Origin: Cryptomeria japonica
Lineage: Eukaryota; Streptophyta; Pinopsida; Cupressales; Cupressaceae
Length of the DNA: 64,000 nucleotides
Assembly: GCF_030272615.1 (NCBI RefSeq)
Contig: NC_081406.1
Span: 171,886,361 to 171,950,360, forward strand
Direction of reading: 5' to 3'
How positions within the stretch are numbered: position 1 is the first letter of the stretch; every line of letters starts with the position of its first letter. The notes under the pieces are model-generated. The model saw nothing but the letters and a program-made list of their open reading frames with translations. It was not told the DNA's origin and made no database searches. Positions 51,301-58,928 of the stretch are shown piece after piece. Made by a program: the position numbers and the translations under genes.

Positions 51301-54300
51301 TTATTTCTACCCAAGGTTTGGAAGCCATTTTTGGCAAGTCTTGTGGAACATATTAGATACACAACTAGATTGGTCTACAATATTTCATCCTTAAATAGAT
51401 GGGCGAAATTTGGTGGTCACTTGAACTATTGTCTATTTGCTGTGAATGTACACCACCACCGTTGCACTTGGGATGATAATCTTTTGTTCATGTAGCATTT
51501 CTGTGACTCAAATTTGCATAGTTCTATGGATCTTATTTCATTTTAGACATGTTTAGGGTTCTCCTTAGTTGTGCCCCTTGCCATCTCCTAGTCATTGGGA
51601 GGATGTGTACAAGTCAAAGAAGTTTTTGCAACACATTGTAATGTCCCCTTTTTATTTGGCCTAGAAATATAATTAAATAATTAAAATTAAGTTTTAATTA
51701 TTTAATATTGTCATTAATTCGTAAGTTAAGTGATCACTTTATGTCAAGGCCACTTTATTATTTCACAAGCTAAAGTAAGAATGTAAAAAAAGAAATGGAA
51801 ATATGAAGAGAGAGGGAAGCTGAAAGGGTGGTATTTGAAGAGTTTCCTAGAAGGTTATAAAAGAGTGATGAGAGGCTAAATAAGGATATGTTGAGTTTAT
51901 TCTTCTTGAGTGAAACCCTTGTGGTTTTTGAGTTTGAAACTTGTTCCATCTTAGCCTCTTGAGGACAAAAACCCTCTTGGGAAGATCAATTTCGGCAGTG
52001 AAAGATTCCTTCCTAGTTGGGGTTGCAGAGTCACTCAATTTCACAACTAGATTCAATGTATGGAGTTTTGGAAATTTGTTGAAGTCTCTTTTAGAGACAA
52101 TTTTGCAAAATAACAAAAGTTCAATAAATTTCCAGTATTCATCTTGCAATTCCTTGTAGTATTAGGTGGTTTTGTAATATCATGGTATTCTTTGCAAGAT
52201 TATATTAGTATCATTGTGAAATTTTTGAGTATGGCTTTTGAAGAGGACATTGGGTATTTTATTGAAAATTCATGATTGTGCTGGTTGCCAACTATCACTG
52301 ATTTAATTTTTGGGCAAACATCTATAGGGGTTCTTACACACATCCAACATATTCTTCAACTAGTTCAGAATATCTTTTCATGCCAACAACCAAAGTACAA
52401 AGAGAGCCATGATGCCCAATGCATCCCCCATGAATTCAAGATAAGTGAGAAAGTCTGATTGCATCTTTAGGAGTGTTAGTGTGAAAAGGGTATTTTATCT
52501 AACTAGTTCATTTCCTAGCTAGTTGTCCACTTAGGTCCTCTTCACACTAGATTAATTTTACTTCGGGATAAGCTTGTTGGGGTTTAATGACCCCAAGTTG
52601 TCACATCTCATAGATTACAGCACTTGTCATAATCTATATCCCGAGTCTCACCTTGGCCTATTTAACCAAGAGGTTCCCTTTGTAATCTCAATCTCATGCT
52701 CATTGTAATCTTTGCATTCTCTTGAGTAGAATACAAATTATTCTTGCTCATTTCATATTTCTATTTAGCGTTCCTTCATTCATTTGTATCCTAGGTAGGC
52801 TTTTTAGTCAAATCGTACATGGTATTAGAGCTGTTGTGAGTTGTGGGCTAGCAATTTTTAAGAACTTTAGGAGCACAGAGCTGCTATTTTCCAAATCACA
52901 GGTATGCTCTTCTCTTGCATCCTTGAATGATCTAGAGAATAAGAAAAGTGTGGAGAAGATTCCAGTTTTTTTGAGGGGGGGTTCATACTTTACTTGCCAA
53001 TTGTAGGTCTTTTGAAGTTTCTTGGAGAAATTTGGAGCTCACCATCGAGTCTAGAGCAGCTGAGAATGTCAAATCTGCCTTTTGTTTCATTTGAATTGAT
53101 CATTGAAGGCCAAATCTACAAGATTTTGAAGTGGGAGGTTCATTGTTAGATCTGGCAAGGAAGTGCCATTTCGCATTGTTTTGGGTCAAATCTAATCTTG
53201 CCATCGCACTCAAAAGCACTAAAATCGACTATAAATTTGTTGATTTTGGTCAAGATTGCAAAAAAGCAACTTTTTTTATTTGTTTAGGGAACTGTATGAC
53301 CTCCATGAGCGTACCGGTTTTTTTTTTTCAAAAAATGTCTAAAGAAAAGGGTTAGGTATTCTTTTATTTAAAATGCATTGTTTTTATAAAAATCTTTGAA
53401 AATTTAAAAAAAATAATTTTCTAAAATTTTGCTTTGAAACAATAAAAAATTTAAAAAACACAATTTTTTTTCAAATGTAGGTACTTGTGTAGGCTTGCTC
53501 AAAGGGTATGTGGTATTCAACTGCCACAACCTAGCGTACCAAAAAGGGTACGTGGCTTGTATTAAGCTGAACATTTTTTGCCTTTCAAACTTTTTGAAAG
53601 TTTTCTTATAGCCATTCACTCGGGGTGTGGTGGAGGCTATGGGCCCCCACAAATTTTTCTTTTATTTTTTTTAATAGTTTTTAATATTAAAAAAGACATT
53701 AATGTTTTAATAAAAACTTTTGATTAGATAAAACCTTTCAATAAGTTTTTCTTTAATAATTTTCTATTAACGTTTTTTAAAAAACTTTTAATTAAGTTTT
53801 TCTTTAATAATATTTTTATTAAATTTTTTATATGTTCAAGATAAAACTTTGTTAATTAATTTTTGATAAAGATTTTAAATTCAAATTTTTTTCTTTATTG
53901 ATGTTTTTAATAAAGTTTGTAAATTAAACTTTTAATTAATTTTGTTAAAACAACTTTCACATTAGTAAGTAAATTTGGAAAAGTTCTTTTTGAGTGATTG
54001 CTAAGCTCCGTATTGGACCATCCATGTTGTTCCTCCAACCAGTTGCCAATAGGGCTAGTTGCTTTTGATATTATGGCACCATCCCAACTGAAGGGCATCT
54101 TTAACAGCCACATTTGATTGTCTACTTTGGAGAAGATTTTTGTGTAGCTTCTTCATCTGAGTTTCTAGATTTGCATCATTGTTGTTGTCCAAATAACTCT
54201 TGTATGTTGAAGATATGCTATAAAAAAGCTAAAATAAAATGCCACAATCTTGTCACTTCAGTGTAATTTGCCACATCTTTCATATTGCATGCTTCTTTGG

Positions 54301-57300
54301 ATTGATCTATGTAATAAGTGTCAATTCTTATATACACAACAAATGTAGTGATTGGTTACTCATGCATTTCAATGTGATGGATTAGAAGCAATATTGGCAC
54401 TCCTATTATGGAAGCCATTCCTATATTCAAAAGGTTAGGTTGTACATCTAGAGATTTGTATTTTCAACTAATATCTAGTTGACCGGTGTCCATAACTAGA
54501 AACACTTATACAAACTATGTATCAATTCTATAATTTCAAGCATTTGGGAGTATCTGGTTGAACTCATGTAATGGTCTCTTTGATTATGATCTTATTCTTG
54601 TTGTAGTGTGGGATTCATTAGCAATTCTTCATCAACAGTTAGAGCTTCTTCATTGACAGTTATAGCTTCATTCTCTTTTTGGAGTTTGGACATGATTGGT
54701 TAGGAGTTTTCTCCCACTGGGTTTTTGCTTGCCTTCCTTTCTACTAGAGGGCATCTGTTGTACATGGGTACCTCATCAGACCTTGTAGCTAGAACCAATT
54801 GTTGTCTAGATTACTCCTAAGTTGTACTTAAGGGGGTTGTTAGTGTCAAAAGGGAATTTTATCTAATTAGTCCATTTCCTAGCTAGTCATCCACTTAGGT
54901 CCTCTTTACAGTAGATTAAGTTTACTTAGGGATAAGGTTGTTGGGGTTTAATGACCTTGAGTTGTCACTTGTCGCACCTCATAGGATGACAACACTTTTC
55001 ATAATCTTATTACATCTTGAGTCTCACCTTGGCCTATATAACCAAGGGGTTCCCTTTGTAATCTCAATCTCATGCTCATTGCAAGCTTTGCATTCTCTTG
55101 ATTAGAATACAATTTATTCTTGTTGATTTCTTATTTCTATATTTTCTTTCCTTCATTCATTTGTATAATAGGTAGGCTTTTCAGCTAAATCTTATAAGGA
55201 GTTCTTCAAGGATCCAAATTGGAAGATCAAGCTTCTTTGCTATGTCTTATTCCATATTGTGCTCAGTTGGAGATAATGCCTTTGTTCTTGATCCACCACC
55301 ATACTTGAGTCTACATCAATTATTCATTGTGGAACTCTATATTCTGCTGTTCTTATCCAACTTGTAGTCACTCAACATCTTTTGGAGTTGGATCTGGAAG
55401 ATCTACGTCTATAGGAAGGATCAAATCATTGAGACTGCCATGGTGTGTACTTTCTATGGCATACATCAATTTTTGAGTGGTCAATGCAGGACAGTACATT
55501 GTTAGGGTAAGTGGTACAACCTCCAACAGCTCAAAATGCATTTTTCATTGCTGGTTGCAATTTGATGGATATTATCACTTCTAAAGAATGTGCGAATGAT
55601 CCCCACCAAGTTGCACCATGCTGTGGTCATTCTTGCATTGTTGCATTGCATCAGCATGTGTAGATGTGTCATTACTCGACATTCTTCAGCTTTGCAGCTC
55701 TGCACTAAAAGTTTGGCGCCATTTAGTGCAACTCTACATTTCATACATAACTTGATAGGTACAATAGAAGCTAGCACACACCACCAACATCTTTTGTGTA
55801 GTTTGTATGCTATGTTGGTCCTTTGTGCCATTTTGTCCCATGTGAGGCAATGCTTCCATGACCCATGTCATTTCAGCACATTTATCTGTGCAACCTCTAT
55901 GTAGAAGACCAAACATCACACCTATAGCAAGGTGACCCGTGAAACAATTCTGCTTCTAGATTTCCAAAAAATGTAAGAAAGGAAACACTTGCTTTCTATT
56001 ATCTCAATGTAACAAAATTACAACATTCAGAAAATAACATGCTACAACCACATGGCCTTTCTCATTACAATATTTTGCAAGATAGAGCCACAACCTGCAC
56101 TATTGGAACTGTTTTTCTGGCGCTCGCATTTGCCTTCTTTAGCTGGAATATATAACCACCGTAGAATGTTCTAGAAGGTGGAATCCTCTATTTTTGGGTG
56201 CCAAAGCCCTAACCAACCAACTTTTGATTTAAGAAATTTTTTTATTAAATTTCTGGTATGTGAAGCTCTAGGGGCCATAACTTTCAAATTGACTGTCGGA
56301 TCCACAATCATCATACATCATTGGAAAGCTTGTGAGGAGACCTACAGTGATAGAGTGTTCTGATGCAAACTATGGTCAACTTTCAAGCCCATCCAGAGCC
56401 TCTAAGGTCCTCAAAAATGCATTTGATGTTTATTGGAGAAATTTCTTAAAAAAATTTAATCTCTTGAATGCGAGTAGATATTGGGATATTTCCTTCACCA
56501 TTGGCTTCATTTCACCATGTAGGAGGTTTGTGTAAGGTTTCACACTAAATTGACAACTTACTAAAAATAGTAACCCTGTCATTATTAGCCCTTATTGAAA
56601 AATTAAACAATATTTCTGGGTGATGCAAGATTGCTCTTACACCCTGGATGCTCTTGCATCAAAGATGTTACCTTCTAGTAAATCTTGAGCTCGAGTTTGT
56701 CTACTTGGACAATTTAATAATTTATCCCTAACTTGAAGAATGTGAATGATAGTCAAGGTCCTTAGATGTGATTTTGTGTTCTCGGGATGTCAAATGAGCT
56801 GTACTTATGAGATGTGATGAGGACTTAAGTCCTGCTAATGACAATCTGATTAAAAAGGAATGAAATTCCATGTAGAATGATACGAAGTATGTAAACTTGG
56901 ATTCATTTCCTTGTTTCTTTTGCTTGACATTTTCTTGAGATGAAATCAATAGTTTCATTGTATTTAATTATTAATTATGAGTGTTTCAATGTAAATATTG
57001 CTTTATGGAGAAGGAACTCATTTGTGTGTTTGGGATGGAGTACTATCAATGCAGGTTAAGAAACATGTTAAACGAGGAGAGGGACGTGAAGGTGGAATTT
57101 TCACAGTAGAGGCACCACTTCATGTTTCAAATGTCCAAGTACTTGATCCCGTTACTGGGTAAGGATATGGTTTATAAACTTTCAAATGATGTATAAGATC
57201 ATATGATCATGGATCTTCAAAAATGAGCTTATTTTGGTAATTTAATATGTATTTATGTTGCTTTGTATAGTATCTCTGTACTTGTAAACTTGTTGGAAAC

Positions 57301-57511
57301 ATAAATTTTGAAAGCCTCCTTCGATTCATAAATTTCTTTCCATGCTAATAATTTAACACCTGGGTTGTATGCAGTAATCCATGTAAGATTGGGATCAGGT
57401 TTTTAGAGGATGGTACTAAAGTAAGGGTATCTCGGGGAATGGGAGCTTCTGGGTCAATCATTCCTCGTCCTGAGATCTTGAAAATGAGGAGCACACCAAG
57501 GATAGATTTGG
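21250..57511 (+). CDS. uL24m: Mitochondrial-type ribosomal protein uL24 gene (KOW domain), four of its exons
   Basis: Joined exons 21250-21309, 21420-21515, 57055-57158 and 57375-57511 give 132 complete codons with no stop. The protein opens [20 protein letters not shown], carries the KOW motif over residues 18-40 ([20 protein letters not shown]), and continues with [42 protein letters not shown] and RSTPR. This is the pattern of the plant L24/KOW family whose Arabidopsis member is the mitoribosomal uL24m (At5g23535), a large-subunit rRNA-binding protein. That family is about 159 residues, so about 27 residues and the last exon are missing here. Introns are phase 0, 0, 2 and 1, all GT-AG. Intron 2 is about 35.5 kb. 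The start is the first ATG in the family-typical N-terminus. Confidence 0.9.
21420..21515 (+). CDS. uL24m: uL24m exon 2
   Basis: Thirty-two codons covering the KOW core ([17 protein letters not shown]) and VIVEGKNL. The donor at 21516 is GTAGTCCC, a weak but valid GT site. The family sequence continues with VKK, which is what exon 3 begins with. Confidence 0.92.
21560..23759. other. Intron sequence without recognised genes
   Basis: Moderate complexity sequence, probably original intron. Several short open frames cross 22671-22916 on both strands but match nothing I know. The unit 'ataactgat' occurs about four times between 23240 and 23420. No RNA gene was seen. Confidence 0.5.
24353..24372 (-). 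promoter_or_regulatory. TATA-like site in the tail of element B
   Basis: On the minus strand this reads GAGACTCTATATATACCTC, downstream of the ORF B stop. It has the form of an LTR promoter and hints that the tail belongs to an LTR, but the tail does not align with the 30366 end. Confidence 0.35.
24502..27784 (-). pseudogene. ORF B: long unknown protein with VFGIP anchor and coiled coil, broken
   Basis: About 3.3 kb, originally near 1,090 residues. The start at 27784 gives [20 protein letters not shown], then SSRWKEI and [11 protein letters not shown], which match the ORF at 60447. VFGIP is encoded at 27431-27445, NWSRIISD near 27131-27160, and [15 protein letters not shown] follows. The middle is Asp/Glu/Lys-rich (about 25.6-26.2 kb); a heptad-like stretch ([20 protein letters not shown]) lies near 25.35 kb; the end is Leu-rich ([14 protein letters not shown]). 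Frameshifts lie near 26.35 kb, 26.0 kb and 25.45 kb. Stops near 27557, 27270, 27222 and 26388 fit CAG or CAA changed by C to T. Not gag, RT or integrase; function unknown. Confidence 0.75.
28600..29870 (-). repeat. Degenerate motif array in the leader of element B
   Basis: At least ten copies of GGAAAATCGA-like units (minus strand TCGATTTTCC) occur at about 29224, 29300, 29378, 29450, 29512, 29583, 29646, 29706, 29741 and 29801, spaced about 30-80 bp. The best copies read GTGGAAAATCGACCCTAG. A looser run of AAAATCG lies at 28.68-28.93 kb. The spacers are not conserved. The same motif in the same sense precedes the second copy of the ORF at 60447. Confidence 0.85.
30367..30781 (+). pseudogene. 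Unknown coding remnant, left part (split by elements B and Copia C)
   Basis: Open blocks on the + strand include [20 protein letters not shown] and, in another frame, [20 protein letters not shown] followed by [12 protein letters not shown], then [16 protein letters not shown] near 30735-30780. The last block is cut at the AAAGG target site of Copia C, and reading continues at 36680 as [14 protein letters not shown]. Element B cuts the left side at 30366. I do not recognise the protein; it is probably another mobile-element ORF. Confidence 0.45.
30782..31470 (+). repeat. 5' LTR of Copia element C
   Basis: 689 bp with a TATA box (GGGTATATAGATCC near 31055). Followed at 31471 by the primer-binding site TGGTATGAGAGCC. 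About 95% identical by eye to the 3' LTR. Confidence 0.95.
31575..32400 (+). pseudogene. Copia C gag remnant
   Basis: The start [17 protein letters not shown] at 31575 is followed by a copia gag region ([19 protein letters not shown], then [23 protein letters not shown]). The zinc knuckle at 32313-32354 is intact: [14 protein letters not shown]. One frame runs throughout, interrupted by stops near 31677, 31731, 32166 and 32310. The TAG just before the knuckle replaces the Gln of the IQCYRC block seen in Copia D. Confidence 0.93.
32401..35594 (+). pseudogene. Copia C pol remnant: protease, integrase, RT, RNase H
   Basis: The protease site reads WLIDS-stop-ASRHI: the Gly of DSGAS became TGA at 32499-32501. 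The pre-integrase HRRLGHLHF and integrase core follow without a stop over 385 codons (32544-33701), with [24 protein letters not shown] and [10 protein letters not shown]. Note RPDNGG where RTDNGG is usual, next to the catalytic Asp. The RT region contains [11 protein letters not shown], a frameshift near 34385, and YVDD at 34634-34645. RNase H (34944-35594) holds DSDWAGT and [17 protein letters not shown]; Lys replaces the expected Glu in TEAEY. Confidence 0.95.
35600..35991 (+). repeat. Repeat block before the polypurine tract of Copia C
   Basis: CTCTGGGAGTAGCCATGGTG-like units occur four times (near 35738, 35813, 35889 and 35916), and a unit reading GTTAATGCATTCTTCT followed by GAGAGAAGTTTGAGGTG occurs twice (near 35645 and 35692). 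The block is bounded by the RNase H stop and CTAAGAGGGAG. Confidence 0.85.
35992..36679 (+). repeat. 3' LTR of Copia element C
   Basis: 688 bp, TGTTAATG ... TTTAACA, ending one base before the right AAAGG. Confidence 0.95.
36685..36986 (+). pseudogene. Unknown coding remnant, right part
   Basis: Continuation of 30367-30781 across Copia C: the frame reads [14 protein letters not shown], and another frame reads [20 protein letters not shown]. It decays into A-rich sequence by about 36950. Function not recognised. Confidence 0.4.
36987..39446. repeat. Tandem duplication of a 1.2-1.3 kb unit
   Basis: Unit 1 (36987-38265) and unit 2 (38266-39446) both start GAAAGAGGAAAA and are collinear: an A-rich start, 'agtagggctacatattt', a 'cgtatgg'-containing part, 'gatgagcacacacttatact', a G-run, two or three 'caccaacctgttggagacacc' units and a 'tctgctataaatc' minisatellite. 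The third copy begins GAAAGATATTTTG and then diverges. Unit 2 is about 100 bp shorter. Could be duplicated leader or LTR sequence of the element that carries ORF D. Confidence 0.9.
37880..38262. repeat. Minisatellite of TCTGCTATAAATC-like units (copy in unit 1)
   Basis: More than ten imprecise units of the form GTCTGCTATAAATCTGCC with 20-35 bp spacing. The matching array in unit 2 spans about 39105-39445. Confidence 0.85.
39447..39879. other. AT-rich spacer
   Basis: No gene. The phrase 'aggttggccagcttttgcacataaataaattta' appears two to three times (about 39580, 39648 and 39690). Confidence 0.6.
39880..40240 (+). repeat. Scattered GTATGG/GTACGG-like motifs before ORF D
   Basis: CGTATGG, GTGTATGG, GTCGTAC, CATACGATGG and CATACAACGG variants occur about eight times here, and more (CGTATGAC, CCATACGAC, CGTATGG) in 37.3-37.5 and 38.55-38.7 kb. 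The motif and position resemble the clearer array beside ORF C at 63.4-64.0 kb. Degenerate, so the call is tentative. Confidence 0.5.
40370..41800 (+). pseudogene. ORF D: homologue of ORF C, heavily decayed
   Basis: The start [15 protein letters not shown] leads to [17 protein letters not shown], aligning with DTVTFEGLSGNVCRTWW of ORF C. VFGVP is at 40853-40867. After a frameshift, [16 protein letters not shown] and [16 protein letters not shown] with KCKAFYM (40953-41095) align with SRASDMVVPMIALMN, VYNWAAVLSDRI and RHKAFYM of ORF C. TQVPKDK matches TQVSSKE. A last open stretch (41348-41800) has repeated LLVKGT(M/L)LA units. Many stops; not functional. Role unknown. Confidence 0.7.
41848..42772 (+). 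mobile_element. hAT-like non-autonomous element
   Basis: Ends are inverted: CATAGTTTTAAAACTC at the left and, reversed, CATAGTTTTAATACTC at the right. Just inside each end are many GACTCG/CTTGCGAGTC and GAGTCTTTC units, the kind of subterminal repeat that hAT transposases bind. The interior keeps only a C-terminal tail of a transposase-like ORF. Flanks tggtccct and tgatccat match at six of eight positions if the ends are extended by two bases, a possible worn 8-bp target duplication. The superfamily call is from the ends, subterminal repeats and tail ORF. Confidence 0.7.
42117..42422 (+). pseudogene. C-terminal tail of a hAT-type transposase
   Basis: About 100 codons open: [12 protein letters not shown], then an acidic run ([18 protein letters not shown]) and a Ser/Thr-rich end to a stop at 42420. 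Acidic tails of this kind after an '(I/V)DLD.ID' phrase are found at the end of plant hAT transposases. No zinc finger, catalytic or dimerisation region is present, so this is a leftover last exon. Confidence 0.5.
42794..43556 (+). repeat. 5' LTR of Copia element D
   Basis: 763 bp, TGTTAATGCATAG ... CATTTACA. It contains a chain of small hairpins built on ACCGAT/ATCGGT (43015-43260), two longer hairpins (43323-43345 and 43345-43366) and a TATA run at 43379-43389. Confidence 0.96.
43323..43389 (+). promoter_or_regulatory. Double hairpin directly upstream of the LTR TATA box
   Basis: GGCCATGTCT (43323-43332) pairs perfectly with AGACATGGCC (43336-43345), and CGGTCAAG (43345-43352) with CTTGACCG (43359-43366). 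TATATATATATC begins at 43379. The same arrangement is kept in the 3' LTR near 48673-48740. Confidence 0.8.
43557..43568 (+). other. Primer-binding site of Copia element D
   Basis: TGGTATCAGAGC, an exact initiator methionine tRNA complement, directly after the 5' LTR. Confidence 0.95.
43649..44575 (+). pseudogene. Copia D gag, open to the start of the protease
   Basis: A 308-codon open frame. The start [20 protein letters not shown] at 43649 is typical of copia gag. The region [18 protein letters not shown] and the basic linker [18 protein letters not shown] lead to an intact zinc knuckle at 44360-44401, [14 protein letters not shown]. It ends in the protease region: [17 protein letters not shown] replaces the expected IDSGAS, so the Gly is changed and the frame is lost soon after. 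The best-preserved gag in the window. Confidence 0.93.
44576..47597 (+). pseudogene. Copia D pol: protease end, integrase, RT, RNase H, broken
   Basis: 44576-45050 reads in frame 1 ([20 protein letters not shown], then RRLGHLNF and the C-x2-C phrase [10 protein letters not shown]). The integrase core 45053-45799 is open: [47 protein letters not shown]. One TAA (45797-45799) separates it from the RT frame 46043-47110 with [23 protein letters not shown] and YVDD at 46646-46657. A frameshift near 47085 precedes RNase H with [23 protein letters not shown] and HCDN-stop-SC. The final block [10 protein letters not shown] is present. Confidence 0.95.
47738..48040 (+). repeat. Row of hairpins between RNase H and the 3' LTR of Copia D
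   Basis: Perfect arms: GACATTATAA/TTATAATGTC (47738-47747 and 47758-47767), GTATTGC/GCAATAC (47914-47920 and 47929-47935), GATATCAC/GTGATATC (47937-47944 and 47953-47960), GTATCAC/GTGATAC (47994-48000 and 48009-48015). The three right-hand hairpins share a TTAGG or TTAAGG side in the loop. Confidence 0.85.
48142..48906 (+). repeat. 3' LTR of Copia element D
   Basis: 765 bp. Begins after CTAGCTAAGAGGGAG. The final bases are TTTAGA instead of TTTACA, a change in the terminal CA that must have come after insertion. A 2-bp length difference near the start (TCTC against TC) separates it from the 5' LTR. Confidence 0.96.
48912..50112 (+). pseudogene. Ty3/gypsy RNase H and integrase zinc-region remnant
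   Basis: One frame reads [12 protein letters not shown], then [19 protein letters not shown] near 49222-49350, a good match to the gypsy RNase H pattern (DASxYAxGAVL ... YxxxxKEL). Later frames read [15 protein letters not shown] and, near 49880, [15 protein letters not shown], the C-x2-C half of the integrase zinc finger, then [15 protein letters not shown]. Stops and frameshifts throughout. The block ends at 50112, where an LTR-like sequence begins. Unlike the other elements here, this is a Ty3 polymerase. Confidence 0.6.
50113..51265 (+). repeat. LTR-like segment cutting the gypsy remnant
   Basis: Begins TGTTGGATAATGTTGTG, carries a promoter-like CTATAAAAGGCTTGACC at 50461 and an R-like stretch after it, and may end near ATCAACA at 51265. 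No target duplication was found, so the right end is a guess. Confidence 0.4.
51637..52338 (+). mobile_element. Solo LTR, 702 bp, TSD CACAT
   Basis: Begins TGTAATGTCCCC and ends GTTCTTACA, with identical 5-bp flanks CACAT at 51632-51636 and 52339-52343. There is no internal coding or second LTR, so it is what remains after LTR-LTR recombination. The open frames inside are not genes. Confidence 0.9.
52474..52819 (+). repeat. 5' LTR of the short LTR element
   Basis: 346 bp, with a promoter-like GGCCTATTTAACCAAG that reads GGCCTATATAACCAAG in the 3' copy. Confidence 0.93.
54837..55196 (+). repeat. 3' LTR of the short LTR element
   Basis: 360 bp, collinear with 52474-52819. A short extra piece (about 'tgtcgcacctcataggatgac') accounts for most of the length difference. 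Confidence 0.93.
55202..57054. other. Right-hand intron 2 sequence without recognised genes
   Basis: The left part continues the sequence interrupted by the short LTR element at AGGAG. Scattered open frames on both strands (for example 55502-55904) overlap each other and match nothing I know. A polypyrimidine stretch is not obvious, but CTATCAATGCAG at 57043-57054 is a good splice acceptor. Confidence 0.5.
57055..57158 (+). CDS. uL24m: uL24m exon 3
   Basis: 104 nt reading [20 protein letters not shown] and then [15 protein letters not shown]. Ends two bases into the Gly codon before the donor GTAAGGATATGG at 57159. Intron 3 is 216 bp and ends in GTATGCAG at 57374. Confidence 0.95.
57375..57511 (+). 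CDS. uL24m: uL24m exon 4
   Basis: 137 nt completing the Gly codon and reading [20 protein letters not shown], then [20 protein letters not shown] and PRIDLG. The donor GTATGTGTAG at 57512 leaves phase 1. The family continues with a few more residues (PKDTP-like), which were not found in the remaining 6.4 kb. Confidence 0.92.
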
Positions 57512-58648
57512 GTATGTGTAGTGTACTATTTATCACAGAATGCATATGGACTTGCATCACTTTAATGCATTCTTTGGTTAGGTTTTCTGTTCACCATAGT
57601 GTCTGTAAGGATTCTAGTTTACAGGAATTTGTAGCTTTCAGAGAATTTTGGATAGGATTACTGGGCTTATTATGGCCATTAATTTAATATTGGAAATGCT
57701 TTAAGTTGATGTGGGCATAATGTGATTGTTGTAATATTTGTACTAAAGAGCATATGAACCTTGACATGTAAAACTGTGTCTCAAGTTGTTTCACCAATTC
57801 AAATTGTTGCCACTTCAATGTGTATGCTTTTATTATCTTGAGATTGTGCATGATGATCTTTCTATAAGTGCACTTGTGCTTTTTTTTCTTGATTAGTTAT
57901 GTCAAAACACCTAGGAATGCTCAATATGTTTTTGGATTTTTGAGTTGAGATGCCTAATACCAACCATTTATTTTTCTAGGCTCTGATTTGTCTGATTGTA
58001 GTTCTTTCTTATGGGGAGAATTCTGAAAATATTTCGCCTGGCTCTTCTTATTCCTTGTGGATTTCATCTCCATCCCTCCAAATTCTGTCCTTGTGCCATC
58101 CCATAAAAAATTATTCACATTTCACGGGCATCTTGCTTATCTTTTTCTAGTTGTTTTTCTCATCTTTCTATTTGTGGGTCACTCTGTTTATAAAATAAAA
58201 TTGCAGGGTTAAGCACTAAAAGTTTTCCTACATTTTCAGGTGAAATTTTCTTTATTTTGTAGGCATATTTACTCAGATGTTTACAGGTTGAAACACTGAA
58301 AATCCTAGGTCCTAGTCACAGACAATGCAAGGCAAACTTGTTGGGAGAATTTTGTGATGCTTGCAGTTAAAAATTCAGAACTCCTGGTTGTTAGTTCCAA
58401 TTTTTGCCCTGTACAAAAAAGGGTTCAACTTCCATTTATATGAAATAATAACTGATTGTTCAATTAAACAAATGAGACAAAAAACTCCTTAAATATAGAT
58501 TACAAATGATGTTTCTAAAACAGAAACAATCGTGAATTAAAGCAATAAAATGAAACTTACTAAACTAATTAAAAGACTAAATGACCATTATAGCAATATA
58601 ACAATATTACTTTAATGCCCTCCCTTAATGGTAATTCTACTAAGTACC
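57512..58648 (+). other. Start of uL24m intron 4
   Basis: No gene recognised. Splice acceptors near 57980, 58240 and 58262 were read in the correct phase and do not give the expected C-terminus. Element B' begins at 58649 and would lie inside this intron. Confidence 0.6.
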
Positions 58649-58928
58649 TGTTGTGACCTTTTCACACATCGCCCAATTGCAAATGGGGACCCCCTCTTTC
58701 TTGCTTTCTGGTCTTGGTAGTTTAGGGTTTTGGCAGTCAAGTGACAATTTTGAGCTTCAAATGTCCAAGTTTTGTCTTTGGATATGGTCATGTTTCCAAA
58801 TCTCCATGATGCAAATAATGATAAATCAGCATGTCAATCTATCTTTCTAAGTGCTGAGTTTCAAGCCTTAAAATTTGAGCAAATGATGATGATGTTGTAA
58901 CTGATGTGAATTTTGTGTGAAAATATTG

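Larger units (their letters stand above)
52474..55196 (+). mobile_element. Short non-autonomous LTR element, TSD AGGAG
   Basis: 2,723 bp flanked by perfect AGGAG (52469-52473 and 55197-55201). LTRs are 52474-52819 and 54837-55196, each starting TGTTAGTGTGAAAAGGG or near it. The 5' LTR ends GTACA and is followed by the primer-binding site TGGTATTAGAGC (52820). The 3' LTR ends TATA (CA lost). A G-run precedes the 3' LTR. The 2 kb interior has no gag or pol; 53340-53960 is nearly all A/T. It needs enzymes from another element, probably a copia one judging by the primer site. Confidence 0.93.
21516..57054 (+). other. Intron 2 of uL24m, about 35.5 kb, filled with nested mobile elements
   Basis: Bounded by GTAGTCCC at 21516 and CTATCAATGCAG at 57043-57054. 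Codon 52 (Leu) ends exon 2 and codon 53 (Val) starts exon 3, matching the family sequence without a gap. The intron contains element B, Copia C, ORF D, a hAT remnant, Copia D, a gypsy remnant, a solo LTR and a short LTR element, on both strands. An alternative would be two unlinked gene fragments joined by rearrangement; the intact frame and splice sites make a real intron more likely. Confidence 0.82.

Noticed and set aside
55502-55904. Overlapping open frames of about 105 codons on both strands
   Set aside because: Antisense shadows of each other, without known motifs, in intron sequence.
57950-58300. Candidate last exon of uL24m after acceptors near 57980, 58240 and 58262
   Set aside because: In the phase required by exon 4, each gives a stop or residues unlike the family C-terminus.
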